A model generated the notes under the pieces. The model did not search any database, was not told the origin of the DNA, and saw only the letters and a list, made by a program, of their open reading frames with translations. The translations under genes and the position numbers were made by a program. DNA of 64,000 nt from Atrichornis clamosus. Taxonomy: Eukaryota; Chordata; Aves; Passeriformes; Menuridae. The stretch is taken from positions 124,001-188,000 of the forward strand of contig WBMZ01012082.1 of assembly GCA_013400975.1 (NCBI GenBank), in the 5' to 3' direction. Of the stretch, positions 33,786 through 45,300 are shown piece after piece (the stretch's first letter is position 1; every line of letters begins with the position of its first letter).

Positions 33786-34603
33786 GTCCTTGTCTTCTTC
33801 CTTCTCTCCGGTTCCGCCTGAGCCTGGCTGGGCTGAGTTTAGAATTTCCAGTCAAACTGTGATCAGCAGTACTTTTCCTGATCTCTCCCACACCTGCGAC
33901 ATGGGCACGGACGAGGAAGGCACTTCTATGTGGGAACTGGTGGCAAAAAGTGGGAACAAGCTCCTGGCACAGGTTCATGCAGACCAGCTGGCTTGGGAAG
34001 ACCCTGGAGCCAGTCTGGCTCATGCTGTGGCTGCAGAATTCTGCAGCTGGATCAGGCTGGACCATTTTCCTTCCTTGAGAGCTGCCAGCAGCATGTGACA
34101 CATCTCCCCCACTCTGGGGGTCGAGCCTGTCTCCAGATCTCAGTCAGGGCTGACCCTCAGACCTTTGTGTCTCCATCCCTTCCCAGGTACCTCCCAACAT
34201 TCTCACAATGCTGCTGATAACAGCTGTCGATATTTTGGGCTGACAAAATCCTTGGAGGACAGGCAGGCTGTCCCAAAAAGCATCAGGAGATAACCTATAA
34301 AAGTTTATTTTCAAAGGCAAAAGCTCTGAAAGATGAGCAGCACAACCTGGCAGAGGTGTGAGGAGGACAGAGATTCTCAGGGTCTGGGACCTCTCAGGAA
34401 AAAGCACTGGGACAGACAAAGCACAAGACTTAGTCCCCATGTCAAGACTAAATATTGCATGAGTGCCCATCTATCAGTGCAGACATATCCTGAACATTAG
34501 GAGAAATCCATGACCATGTGTCAAAAAACCCCCACGAAGATATGCACAAATTAACTTTCTACATGATTGCATTTCTCCTTCTCAGTGAAAGGCACTGCCT
34601 AAA
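33786..34603. other. unique sequence, no gene seen
   Basis: Balanced sequence with several overlapping frames of 95-131 codons; none is recognisable. No repeat family seen. Confidence 0.5.
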
Positions 34604-34866
34604 GTTATTGAACAGAAGGCACCACAGAAATGCCCAGAATCCAGCACAGAAATGCCTGGAATCCAGCACAGAAATGCCCAGAATCCAGCACAGAAATGCC
34701 CGGAATCCAGCACAGAAATGCCCGGAATACAGCACAGAAATGCCCNGTTATTGAACAGAAGGCACCACAGAAATGCCCAGAATCCAGCGCAGAAATGCCT
34801 GGAATCCAGCACAGAAATGCCCAGAATCCAGCACAGAAATGCCCGGAATCCAGCACAGAAATGCCC
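34604..34866. repeat. 22-bp minisatellite duplicated around a single N
   Basis: The unit cagaaatgcccagaatccag ca recurs every 22 bases: six units from 34625 and five from 34768. An isolated N lies at 34746. The unique leader gttattgaacagaaggcacc occurs both at 34604 and directly after the N at 34747, so the whole leader-plus-array is present twice. This is what an unmerged contig overlap would look like. Units differ by single bases (ccc/cct, ag/gg, gcac/gcgc). Confidence 0.93.
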
Positions 34867-35137
34867 TAATTTCTACCAAAAGCAGAATCATTCATGTGTT
34901 ACACATTGGCTCATCCTCATGATTTGCTTTCCAACATCCAGGACTTACAGAATTCCCCCCAGTTTTCCATTCAGGAATCAGAGTAGTGACGTATTTCCTG
35001 TTGCTTGGAGATGTTTTGTCACACAGCTGAATATTCCCACTGAATCCAGGAATTACTTAGAACAACAGAAACATTTAATCACTAAAGATGATACAAATGC
35101 AGTTTTCAGTAAGTGCTATCTGTCACCGTCCTCACTG
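34867..35137. other. unique AT-rich sequence, no gene seen
   Basis: Non-repetitive sequence following the minisatellite, with only short frames and no recognised feature. Confidence 0.5.
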
Positions 35138-35178
35138 CACAGAAATCAGGGTTGGAAGGAGCTTTAAAGCCCATGAGT
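35138..35178 (-). mobile_element. possible CR1 tail sliver, reverse orientation
   Basis: The phrase cacagaaatcagggttggaa followed by ggagctttaaagcccatgag resembles the reverse complement of a CR1 3' end. It is only about 40 bp and diverged. Confidence 0.4.
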
Positions 35179-35346
35179 TTCTCTCCTTTACGTCAAATCA
35201 AGACTTTCACCCTTTAGAGAGGTTTTTTCTGCTTTATATTTACTGCCATTTTATCCAAAAGGAGATAAAGGTGTCATAAATTACGGAGTCCCAGCACTCA
35301 GTCTGGAGGATAATTGCTGAAGTCGCCCAACTGTCTGTGGGATTAG

Positions 35347-35391
35347 TCATTAATCATTAATCATTAATCACTAATCATTAATCACTAATCA
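35347..35391. repeat. (TCATTAA)n heptanucleotide microsatellite
   Basis: About six units of tcattaa or tcactaa in a row. Each unit carries an ATTA or ACTA core, so it also forms a local cluster of homeodomain-like cores by repetition. Confidence 0.92.
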
Positions 35392-36376
35392 CAACAGCAA
35401 CTACCAGAAATAAAAACACACCAAGCAAGCTTTGTTCCTTTTTTTTAACTATTTCTGTTGGTAATGCAAATTAATGGAGATCCAACTATTTGCCAGACAC
35501 ATTTTCCAGATGCGTGATCCCTCGGGGTTGTTATGGATCCGTGTTCCCAGCCCACAGCTCTAAGGCAAATCCTGTCTCTCTCAGGGAATGGGAAATCTTA
35601 AAAAGCAATTTTTTATTGAGTAAAATGCATAATCAATAACAAGCAACAGGTCTTCCAGCTCCCAGCTCCCCTTCAGCTATGGAATAACAAGGATGTTCCA
35701 CTGCAAGAGCTCCAGGCAGTGCTCTGAAATGCGGTTGGAGAACAGAAATTCTTCTGGTGATCTTTTATTTTATTTTAAGGATTAATTCATCTGCAGGTTT
35801 TCCTCAATATGAAAATAAATATATTTAGGGTCTGTACTTGGGTTTCACATGCAGGGTTTTCCCAAGTGTTAAAGTCTGGGAGATCTATGCAGGTAAAAAT
35901 AGGGCCAAAATTCTAATTAGCAACATTATTAGTTCTCATAAAGCAGGATTATTTCAAAGCTGGCACATTTAAACCACCCCTCTGGTTAGGAAAAATTCAT
36001 TTATTCTCTGATTTTTCAAAGTAGGCAATGTTTCGTATTTTCATCAATAAAGGAATCAAAATTCAAACTTTGATCAGTTCTCACCTTGCCTATTAAAGCA
36101 CAGCTGACACGGGTTGGCATCAAAGGTCTGAAGAACTGATGATCAAATTCACTAAATCCTGGAGTCAGAGCTGATATCAGAGAGCACTTCTTGAAACTCC
36201 CATTTCCTATTTTGTATATATTGATTTCTGTACTGCCCCAGGTATAAACAGAGCTTCAGCCCAATATTTAACTTTTCTCTCACTCCTGCTTTTTGTAGTT
36301 TTAAATTTTCATGCTATTACACAAAATAAAAATGATGATAAATTTAGCACAGTCGATCAGTTTAAAATTAGTTCAA
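35392..36376. other. unique AT-rich sequence, no gene seen
   Basis: AT-rich, non-repetitive, with no open frame above about 60 codons over most of its length. No feature recognised. Confidence 0.5.
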
Positions 36377-36412
36377 GTTTGGATGATCCTGGAGGTCTTT
36401 TCCAACCTAAAT
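36377..36412 (+). mobile_element. possible CR1 tail sliver, forward orientation
   Basis: The phrase tttggatgatcctggaggtc then ttttccaacctaaatg matches the conserved CR1 3' block before its terminal short repeats. The terminal repeats themselves are not clear. Confidence 0.55.
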
Positions 36413-37816
36413 GTGAACAATGTGGCAGGAATTAGTGCCTGGATGGTGTGCAGGAAGCAGATTCCCACCAGAACCATTCCCACTGGAGCATATCCATCCT
36501 ACGTATCCAAGGAATATCACAAAAAAGGTGCCTGGAAAAGGCTCTTATTCAAATAAATGCAAAGCAGTTCTCATTTAGTTTGCAAAGCTCAGTCAGGAAC
36601 ACGCACTGCCCACAGTTGCTCCATTTTTATGGATTTGACCTTGGAGCTGGGATGAGAGCTCCCGACTCGCCCATCCCACGGGAGTTCATCCATCTTTTCA
36701 TTGCTCCACTCTGGGAGATGGATAGGTCTGTGCAGGAGCAGTGGGTTACCAGGAATTCTCCGGGAGAAATCCTGCCCTGGCTGCCAGAGCATCCCTGTGA
36801 AGCCATTCCCAGCGCTCTCAGTGCCGCCAGGCTGTGCCCCAGGTTTTGGGAATGTGACCATTTTTCACTTTCCCTGGGAGTTTTATACATAAATATGGGC
36901 ACACGAACCAAAAATCTCCCATCAGGTGCCCCCAAACGCCGTCACAGGAATTCTGTCAGTGCCAGGGTGGAGCATTCACACATCAAAGCAGCTCCCTGCA
37001 CTGAAAGGAAGGGGCCAGAATTCCCAGGAAAAGCAGCTGACTGGGACACATTTGAGGTGGGCATTGAGTGTGGGGCTGAAGTGCCAGCAGCTCTTCCACC
37101 CCTGCAGAGCAGCTCCAGAGGAAGGATTAGCCCAGCCTGCTCCCAGGGTCCAGAGTCCCTCCAAGCTGGAATGCGTAAAGCTTTACATATTCAGTGCCCT
37201 GTTAAGTGTGTTCCCAAACTGGCAGAGCACAGGTGATCCCAGCCCCAAAAAAGCAGGTGAGAGCTCCAGAGCTGGCTGGGCTCTGAGCAGAGACGCCAAA
37301 TAAAACACCCACAGAATATCTAGGCGGGAACACAAACCTGCTGCATCCAGAGAAATTCTCTTTTTTTTCCTTCTTTAAAGGTGCATATCCACCCTGTTAA
37401 TTGAAGAGCAGACACTGGAAATAAACAGGGAATTGGTCCTGGCTGGAAATGATTTATTGGGCTTTGTAATCAACAGAGCAGCTCTTTCTGCTCTCAGCCC
37501 ACAGCTTTCCTCACCCAGCTGCTCCTGCCAGGATAATTGGCCTTGCTTGCAAATATGTTTGGATTGCAGGGGCCTTTGTGAGATGAAAAGTCATCAAACG
37601 AGATGTGCCTTTCAGTCACACTTGAGAGTGTAGCACCTGAAGTGCTGCAGCTGTAAACACGAGGCGTTGCCCTGAAGAGTCTGGCATTTTTGGATTGATC
37701 CTAAAAGCTTCCCCACGGTTTAAAGTTAAGTGTTTGGGTAGCAGGATTCAGCACAGCATTTCACCCCGAATCACTGCAGCAGCTCCAGGCTGTGCCAGGC
37801 CCTGTGGGCACCTGGA
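36413..37816. other. sequence with long unrecognised forward frame
   Basis: A 262-codon forward frame runs 36448-37236. It is not recognisable as a protein, has overlapping frames on the other strand, and shows no CpG island, Kozak context or nearby exon. I treat it as chance. The rest is unique sequence. Confidence 0.4.
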
Positions 37817-37846
37817 CCACTCAATCCTACCTCTCTACTCCCAGGA
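37817..37846. repeat. 30-bp exact repeat, copy 2
   Basis: Exact second copy of the 30-mer at 33134-33163, 4.68 kb away in the same orientation. Here it is followed by gaccaag and gtgagc. A consensus-like acceptor (tctctactcccag) and donor (aag then gtgagc) therefore frame 9 bases at 37845-37853. Confidence 0.9.
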
Positions 37847-40800
37847 GACCAAGGTGAGCACAGAAAAACGTGCAGCAATAGAAAAGCTCCCACAGAACAT
37901 TTTCCCTTTTGAAAGTGCTGGGTTTTTCAGCTGCACGACTTTGTGCTCCCTTCAGAAATCAGACAGGAGAGATGAAGATGCACTGAGGAAATGTCTTTGC
38001 AGAAAAACGGCAGCATTCTCTGCTGAATCCAGGGTGGCTCTTCCAGAGAGACCCTCGGCTTCCAGCTGCTGGAGAAAGGCACATTTATTTAGGAGAGAAA
38101 AGAACGGGGGGAATGTGTTTGGTGGGTTATCCAGGGCCTTCTCCACTCCTTTTCCTGTGTGTTTTCAGAGATCCCAGTCAAGCACTGGGAACCAGGGCAC
38201 AGGGTGAAAAGAGGAGCCCACCCAGCCCAGAGGGAAACACCCAAGAGGAGACTGAGAGTCCGCACTGCCCAGTATTCTCGTAAATACCCTCTCCCCCAGA
38301 AATCCCGGTGTTTGTCCTGACCTGGGAGACCCCAGCCCCTCGGAGGGACTCGGAGGTTGTCTGAACACGCTCCTGTGGTGCCTCCCTGCACAGCTCCCCT
38401 GCTCACTGCTCACCTCCGCTCTCCAGAGCACCTTTCCAGCTCTTCCCACCCTTTCCTGGGGTGCCACTTCAGCTCAAAGATGAAGAGATATTGTTAGGAA
38501 AGAGCAGGAAAGTCACGGATCCTGTTAGGAATCAGGAATTCTGTGGAGAGAACCCACAAGCCCCAGCCCAGGAAACAATACTTTCAGCTGAATTATTTCA
38601 TGGGAAACGCGGATACAAATGTGCCACTAGCGAGGGAAGCAGATGGATTTGGTGACAGCTGGAAAGTCCTGTAACACAACATTATTTGCATTGTTCCAAT
38701 TATTCCTTCCAGATACTGAAAACTGCTGGAAAATCACCAAAGCTGAAAGACAACTTTATCACCAAACTACCCTTTTTTTTTCTTTCCCTTCTCATTTTTA
38801 AAGTATATTTAAGGATTTAGATCAGTCACAGCGGAAGTAAGATCCTTCTGTGTCCCCCAGAAAGACACATATTCACCCCGAGGGAATAAATTGCTTTATC
38901 CTGGTCTGGGGGCTCATGCCAATGGAGACTCCATCCAGATATTCCCAAAAGAGACACCAACTTTGGTTATTTTTCATGGACTGGCTCACACAACTCAAAT
39001 CATCTCTTCTTTCTCTGCCAGCTCGAGAAAAAACCTCGAGGCCATCTATCCCTAACCACTGTGATTATAATGCACTTCCAAATTAGTGAATAAAAAGCCA
39101 ATAAAAGGACATGAACAAGACAGAATTCCAGCCCAGAAAACCATAAATCTATGAAAAACAGCACTGCTCAACAGCTGCCCAGCTTTAATTTCAGGACAAA
39201 CAGTAGAACACGTCACCTCTTGTTCTGCTTAGCATTGATTTAATACTTGAAGTGTTCATTTAAATCATTTAATTTACAGAACTTTTAGGTGCCTCGTCTG
39301 CTCCCAGAGCTCAGTCCATGCTGGGGCTCAGCTCACGCAGGGATCGATCTGGGGCCACTCCACAACACAGATTAATTGGTGCCAATTGATTGATTGGCCT
39401 CTGCCTGCTGCACACGCTAATTCTGGACCACTTAAAGCTCCTAAGACTTTTATATTGAGATTCATTGATTTCCCAGAGTAATAAAATGATGGCTGGGTGT
39501 TCAGCCAAGAGCAGACAAGTGATGCAAGGGAGGGAGGCACTGAAATGATGGCAAAAGTGGGAAGTGAGGAGCTGCAGTGCCCCTGGTTCTGCTCAGGTTT
39601 TCCCCATCTTCCCTTCTAAAGTTAAAATGTGGGAATTGTGTCTTTAGTTTGGGGCTTGGCAGCATTTGTGTCTTACAGACGGGAACATTTAATAACAAGC
39701 ACTCTCTGCTCAGCATTCCGCAGACTGCAGAGTCCAGAAAACAAACCATTCCCAAGGAAATATTGAGCAGGTGGATATCAACCAGCCCCTGGACATGTGG
39801 GGTTTGGGGAACCATCCAGCCCTGTCTCTGTCGGAATCCATGGAGTTGTTTTGTTCCAGGGACCCTGAACCAGCGCCCCTCCCGAGCTCAGGCTGGGGTG
39901 TCAGGGCTGATCCCAGAGCCGCTTTAGCCCCAGTTCTGCTCCCCAAAAACCTCCTTGCGAGGTGATTTCTCTCCCCTAAGCACGATGGATCCATGCAGCT
40001 TTCTACAACATCCTGCCCCACTTCCAGCTTCCCATTCCGTACTTTTTTTGGAATTACCACTCCAAATCACACCAAATGGCTTCAAAAAAAATGATAAATG
40101 GCTAAGGAGAAAAGTTCTGAGCTACAGCCTGGAAACTCTTTTGATTTCCTTGCAATTACTCTGATTTCTCCACCAGCACAAGTACCTGGCTCCTCATTTT
40201 CCTCTCCCATCAGAGCCATGTAAAAATTTTCTATTTAGAGGTTGTGTCATGCTGGGAAGTATCTCTTCCACAGCACTTCCTGCTGGTTGGAATTCATTTG
40301 AAATGGAATTTATTAACTGGCACACCTTTGCACTCCAGCCTTCCCAGTTAGACAATCCTTGCAACTCCAATTAAACTGTTAATTGATGTCACTGCCCTCC
40401 AATTACCAGCCTTTTGTAGCTCCAAATAAAAAAGCGGAAATAGAGAAGACTCCGAATTAATAAAAAATAGCAGCAGGTTTTCATTTTCAGCCTGGGGTTT
40501 GTATCCTTTCAGGACAACTTTACTGCACTGGCTGAGTGCCCCAAGAATAGATGCCCCGATTTATTTTATTAATGATTCCTTTGGCTCTGTGTGCTCTGAA
40601 ATTAGGAGATTTTCTCAAGCAAAGGCTGTACAACCAAGCATTAACAGGACTCCTGAGTCTGCCTCAGAATGTGGAGCTGGAATTTCCTAAAGCTTGACAA
40701 AAAGGAATGTTCCTCAACCTCTTCCTACAAAAAACCCTCTTCAAAGGAAAAAAAAAAAATCTTGTGCAAGTAAAATTATTTTTCTTTTCTAGTTTATCAG

Positions 40801-41692
40801 GTTTATTTTTCCCCATCCTGTTTCTCTGATGGCTGCATGCTCAGGAATGCAGGGAAAACCAAGAACGAGGTGGACAATGGATATGGATCATAAAGGAAGG
40901 TCCAAGGTGATGAGGACATATTTAATTGCATATATATGCCTTTAAATTAAGCTTGTGGGAAATATTGAAGTTACTTTAGCATATAGACTTTAGTTGTGCC
41001 TCAGGGTGTGCACAAATAGCTCAGGATCCTGCTGGGAATGTCTCTGGAGAGACTGGAGCAAAGGCAAAGTTGTGGTTCCCAGCACAGGGCTCGGGGAGAG
41101 CTCTGCTCTCCCACCCTGGCTTTGCCTCTTGGCCTCTCCAACCCTGTGGGTGCAGTTCCCTCCTTTAGAAAGAGGATATTTAATTATAGCTGGATATTTT
41201 CAGTTCAGGAGAGGGGAAGGAGGGGAGAAGTAAAGAGCTTTAAAGACAAAACAATGCCCTTTTGCTTATTTTTTTGAATATGGGAATCCTACTGATTTAA
41301 AGTGACATCTGGATCTAAAACAAACAAGCAACAAAGAATCTGTGAACCAAACAGTGGGAAAATGGAAAAGATGCCGAGCAATGAGAGCTTCCCAAAGTGC
41401 TGCCACAGGCAGGGAAGCTGCTGGGACCTGGGGCTGTGGTTTGCATCCACTCCCAGCAGTGTTCTCCCAGTGGGACACACGGAAGCTGAGGTAGCACTGC
41501 TGATTTATGGAGTGAATTATTTGGAGACCAAGGGATGGAAAGCAGGAATAGAGTTAAACGAGGCTCCTGCCTTGTCCTTGTCCCCTTCCCCAGCTCTCCC
41601 ACCGGGGGGATTTGGCATCAGGCAAAGAGGGGGGATCTCTCCCTAAATCCCTGGTTAGAGAGGATAAACCCACAGCTGCAAACGTGTCACAA
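37847..41692. other. unique sequence, no gene seen
   Basis: This is 3.8 kb with no recognised mobile element. GC-balanced at 38000-38460, AT-rich between 38650 and 39260 and between 40200 and 41000. An A12 run lies near 40749-40760. The AT-rich stretch 40380-40620 has several TAAT/ATTA cores. No open frame is recognisable. Confidence 0.5.
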
Positions 41693-42300
41693 CCCCTGTC
41701 CCTGTCCCCTGTCCCTGTTCCCCATCCCTGTCCCTGTTCCCTGTCCCTGTTCCTTTCCCTGTCCCCCGTCCCCTNNNNNNNNNNNNNNNNNNNNNNNNNN
41801 NNNNNNNNNNNNNNNNNNNNNNNNNNNNNNNNNNNNNNNNNNNNNNNNNNNNNNNNNNNNNNNNNNNNNNNNNNNNNNNNNNNNNNNNNNNNNNNNNNNN
41901 NNNNNNNNNNNNNNNNNNNNNNNNNNNNNNNNNNNNNNNNNNNNNNNNNNNNNNNNNNNNNNNNNNNNNNNNNNNNNNNNNNNNNNNNNNNNNNNNNNNN
42001 NNNNNNNNNNNNNNNNNNNNNNNNNNNNNNNNNNNNNNNNNNNNNNNNNNNNNNNNNNNNNNNNNNNNNNNNNNNNNNNNNNNNNNNNNNNNNNNNNNNN
42101 NNNNNNNNNNNNNNNNNNNNNNNNNNNNNNNNNNNNNNNNNNNNNNNNNNNNNNNNNNNNNNNNNNNNNNNNNNNNNNNNNNNNNNNNNNNNNNNNNNNN
42201 NNNNNNNNNNNNNNNNNNNNNNNNNNNNNNNNNNNNNNNNNNNNNCCCTGCCCTGTCCCTGTTCCCATCCCCTGTTCCCATCCCCTGTCCCTGCCCCCTT
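41693..42300. repeat. (CCCTGT)n-like array containing a 471-base gap
   Basis: Irregular ccctgt, cccctgt and ttccc units flank a run of N at 41775-42245 on both sides (41693-41774 and 42246-42300). The array clearly spans the gap and its true length is unknown. The reverse strand reads gggacagggacaggg, with many G3 tracts capable of forming G-quadruplexes. Apparent open frames of 220-280 codons here are produced by the N run. Confidence 0.93.
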
Positions 42301-45300
42301 TCCGTAACCATCTCAACCACCCCCCAACAGAGGTTCCTCTGCTGGCACCCACAAACCTGTCGCTGCCGTTGGATCCTGCCCAGTGAGCAGCAGGACCGGA
42401 CACGAAATAAGTTTCAAGGTGGTAACGTTGCTTTTCTGGGGCGCAGCGCTGCAGCACGGGGGAGGTGCAGGCTGGGAGCACAACAGAGACCATTTCACAA
42501 CACAGCGGCTGTTGCAGAATCATAACATTATTATTAAAGTTTTATCTGGGTGGCTTTATTCTACTTTCCTTTCACCTCTCCTACAAATGCATCAGAAGGA
42601 GATGCAATAAACAGGATGAATATTTATCCCCTTCATTCCTTTATCGGACTTTTCTAATAAAATTACAACATAAATGTGATTAGGTCCCGAGATACAAAAT
42701 GATGGGAGCAGTGATTGTTATGTGCACAATGCTGGACCAGATAAGAACTTAAGGTCTCAGAACTCAAACCTGTGTTTAATCCAGAATTAATTTCCTCTGA
42801 TCCCATTCTCAGCAACTCCAGTTGGGTTTCTCCACAGTTGGGAGGCCCTGACAAAAAGTTTATAAATATCTCATGTATTGAAAGAGTGAAAATGGGCAGC
42901 TTCCCATACTAATAAAGTAAAGACCTGACAAATTGTCCATCAGGATTTTTATAGTCACCAGACTAACACCAAAAGCTGGGCTGAGTAAAAATCACAATTA
43001 AGGAAACAGGAGAACCAAAATGCACTGTTGTTGTATTAAAAAGCACCTTCAGGAATGCGATTTTCCAAGATATTGACAGGGTTGTGGATTGGAAGGAAAA
43101 TTTTAGAGATGCAGTCTCAGCAATAAAAGAAAATGTTTTACAAAATCCTATATTTACAGGGTTTTCCAGAAAAAGAAGAAAATAGTGTAACTAATCATCA
43201 GGCTGGCATTTATTCCTCATTGAAATATAGTGTGGCTTAGCACTGAACCTCTGAAAATCAGGTTACCAGAGACTGATTGCATTGGCTCCTGCTGGGAACA
43301 CATCCCAAAAACACTGCTGGTTGTTTTTCAGGAGCTCAGGCAAGAAACACTTTATGTACACGTGTGATAACGCTTTTCCTGACATAACCTTTTAATATGC
43401 AGCCCTCAGGGCGGTCACAGCCCTCAAAAGTGACATTTTGGGATGACTTCAGTCGTGCCAGTAGCTGGTTTATCCCCACACTGAAAGCCCTTTCATTCCT
43501 GAGCTAAAACCCAGATGTCAGCACCGGAGTGAGTTAGCCAGGCTCCCTCCAGCGCCAGAGGGGAGCCACTGGCATTCCTAAAGGGAATTCGTTCCATGTT
43601 AGATTTCTGCCTCAGGAAGAGAGGAACCATCCCATGGAAGTTGTTCTTTGCCAGGGAGGATAACCTGGGAAGCAGCTCGGAGCTGATGGGGACATGATGG
43701 AAATCCCAGTTAGAGGAGATGGATTCCACCACAAACCTCTCATCCAACTGCTCCCAGCACGGGAGAGGGGGAATTCTCCTGAGGGAGCAGCTCAGCTCAC
43801 CGGGAGCCCAGCACTCGGGGTGGGTGTGCAGACAGTGAGCGGAGCTCAGCTCTGTGCACTGCACATTTCCCTGGACAGGGAACATTCCCAACATTCCACA
43901 GAGATTCTTCCAAGGGTTCTGGGAGCACAGGTTTCGGGCTGAACTTGCAGTTCAGTCCAGGGAGCAGAACCTGTGATCCTGAGCAAAGCCAGGCTTTGGC
44001 TCCGAGGCTCCAGAGCTCTGGGATGCTGAGCAGCAGCAAATCCCTGCCTTTGGGATCTGCAGGTGTCCCTGGGAAGGAAATGAGAAGGAAAAGCCCAGAA
44101 CCTGCTGGCTTTGCCAGAGACAGGCTCAGCAGAGCTGCCTGCTGAGCTCAGCTGGGAGGAGGTGACACACAGGGAAGTGCAGGAGGAGGGGTTTTTTTGG
44201 GAAAAGCCACATGAGAAAGCTCCATCAACCCAGAGCGTGGCTCTTCCCTGTTCCCGTCCCACTGCTTATTATTCTCTGGAACTCTGTTGCCAAAAATAAA
44301 AGGGTCAGAAGCCAAGCCAGAGGTCCCTCGAAGCACGACCCACGTTTACTTTTCACAAGGCTTTCACAAACACTCAGGCTCTGACAGCAAAACTTCCACC
44401 ATATGGAAAAGAAAATCCATTTCTCGGACCTCAAAATAAACACGAGATGTTTTGCTGCTTAATTTTAACTGCCTGCCTCCTTCCTTTGGCATCCTGTAAA
44501 CACACATCTTAAATTTAGCACAGGGGTGACAGACCAGGCTGCAGGAGAGGGAGGTTCCACGTCTCAACCTTAACTTTGCCTCACATAGTTCTGGGATGAG
44601 CCAGCTGCATGTAAATTTGGGATGCAGCGAGCACTAAGCCAGTGTAAGGTGTCCCTGCAGACACGTGGTCAGTCCCTGCACTGAGGAGAGGGCTGGCACT
44701 GCTCTGCCAAGTGCCCATGAAATTGGATTTGCCTCAGGAGACCTGGGAAAGCTCCCCTGAAGCCCAAGGGGTGAGGGTGGCACAAGTCCCTCTGTCACAG
44801 CCTCTGTCTTTGCAACGCTCTTGGGAAAAAAAAGCAAAAAAACACCGTGGGAAGGCACAGAAAATACTGAAGGTGGGGGTTTGGAAACAATCTGTGTGGG
44901 AAAGGAGCCTTTTCTCAGGTTGTCTCTTCCAGAAAGGTCGTTTCACACCTGCTGAGTGGGGTTGGGCTCGACGCTGTTGGATTTCTTTCCCATCCTGAAG
45001 GATTCTGCGGCTGTGACCCACAAGGGAGCACATTCCATATTGTCCTACAGCAAAGGACAGGCTCTGGTCACCTTTGATTTCCTCTCGCTGCTGGCAAGTG
45101 AGAGGAAGTTTCCTGCCAGCAGATCTTTGAGTGGTGACATTTGTCACCTGAGCAGGTCTGGGGCAGCACCAGTCAGCATGAAATTACAGAATAGCAAAGT
45201 TCTGAGGTGCAGAATGCAGAATTTTAGGCAGATTTGAACAGCAAAAACAGAATGGGGGAAAGTTGTGCTTTCTGAGGCATTGCACATATTTGTAACACTC

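Noticed and set aside
33400..34101. 233-codon reverse open frame
   Set aside because: Its middle part is translated CR1 3' non-coding DNA (33573-33785), so the frame is an artefact.
36448..37236. 262-codon forward open frame, the longest without N or CR1 content
   Set aside because: Composition and order show no recognisable domain, there is no CpG island, promoter or exon signal, and opposite-strand frames overlap. A frame this long is near the limit of chance for a window of this size. A homology search could reverse this.
41535..42523. Frames of 220-283 codons across 41775-42245
   Set aside because: The middle of each frame is the run of N; only short C-rich repeat peptides flank it.
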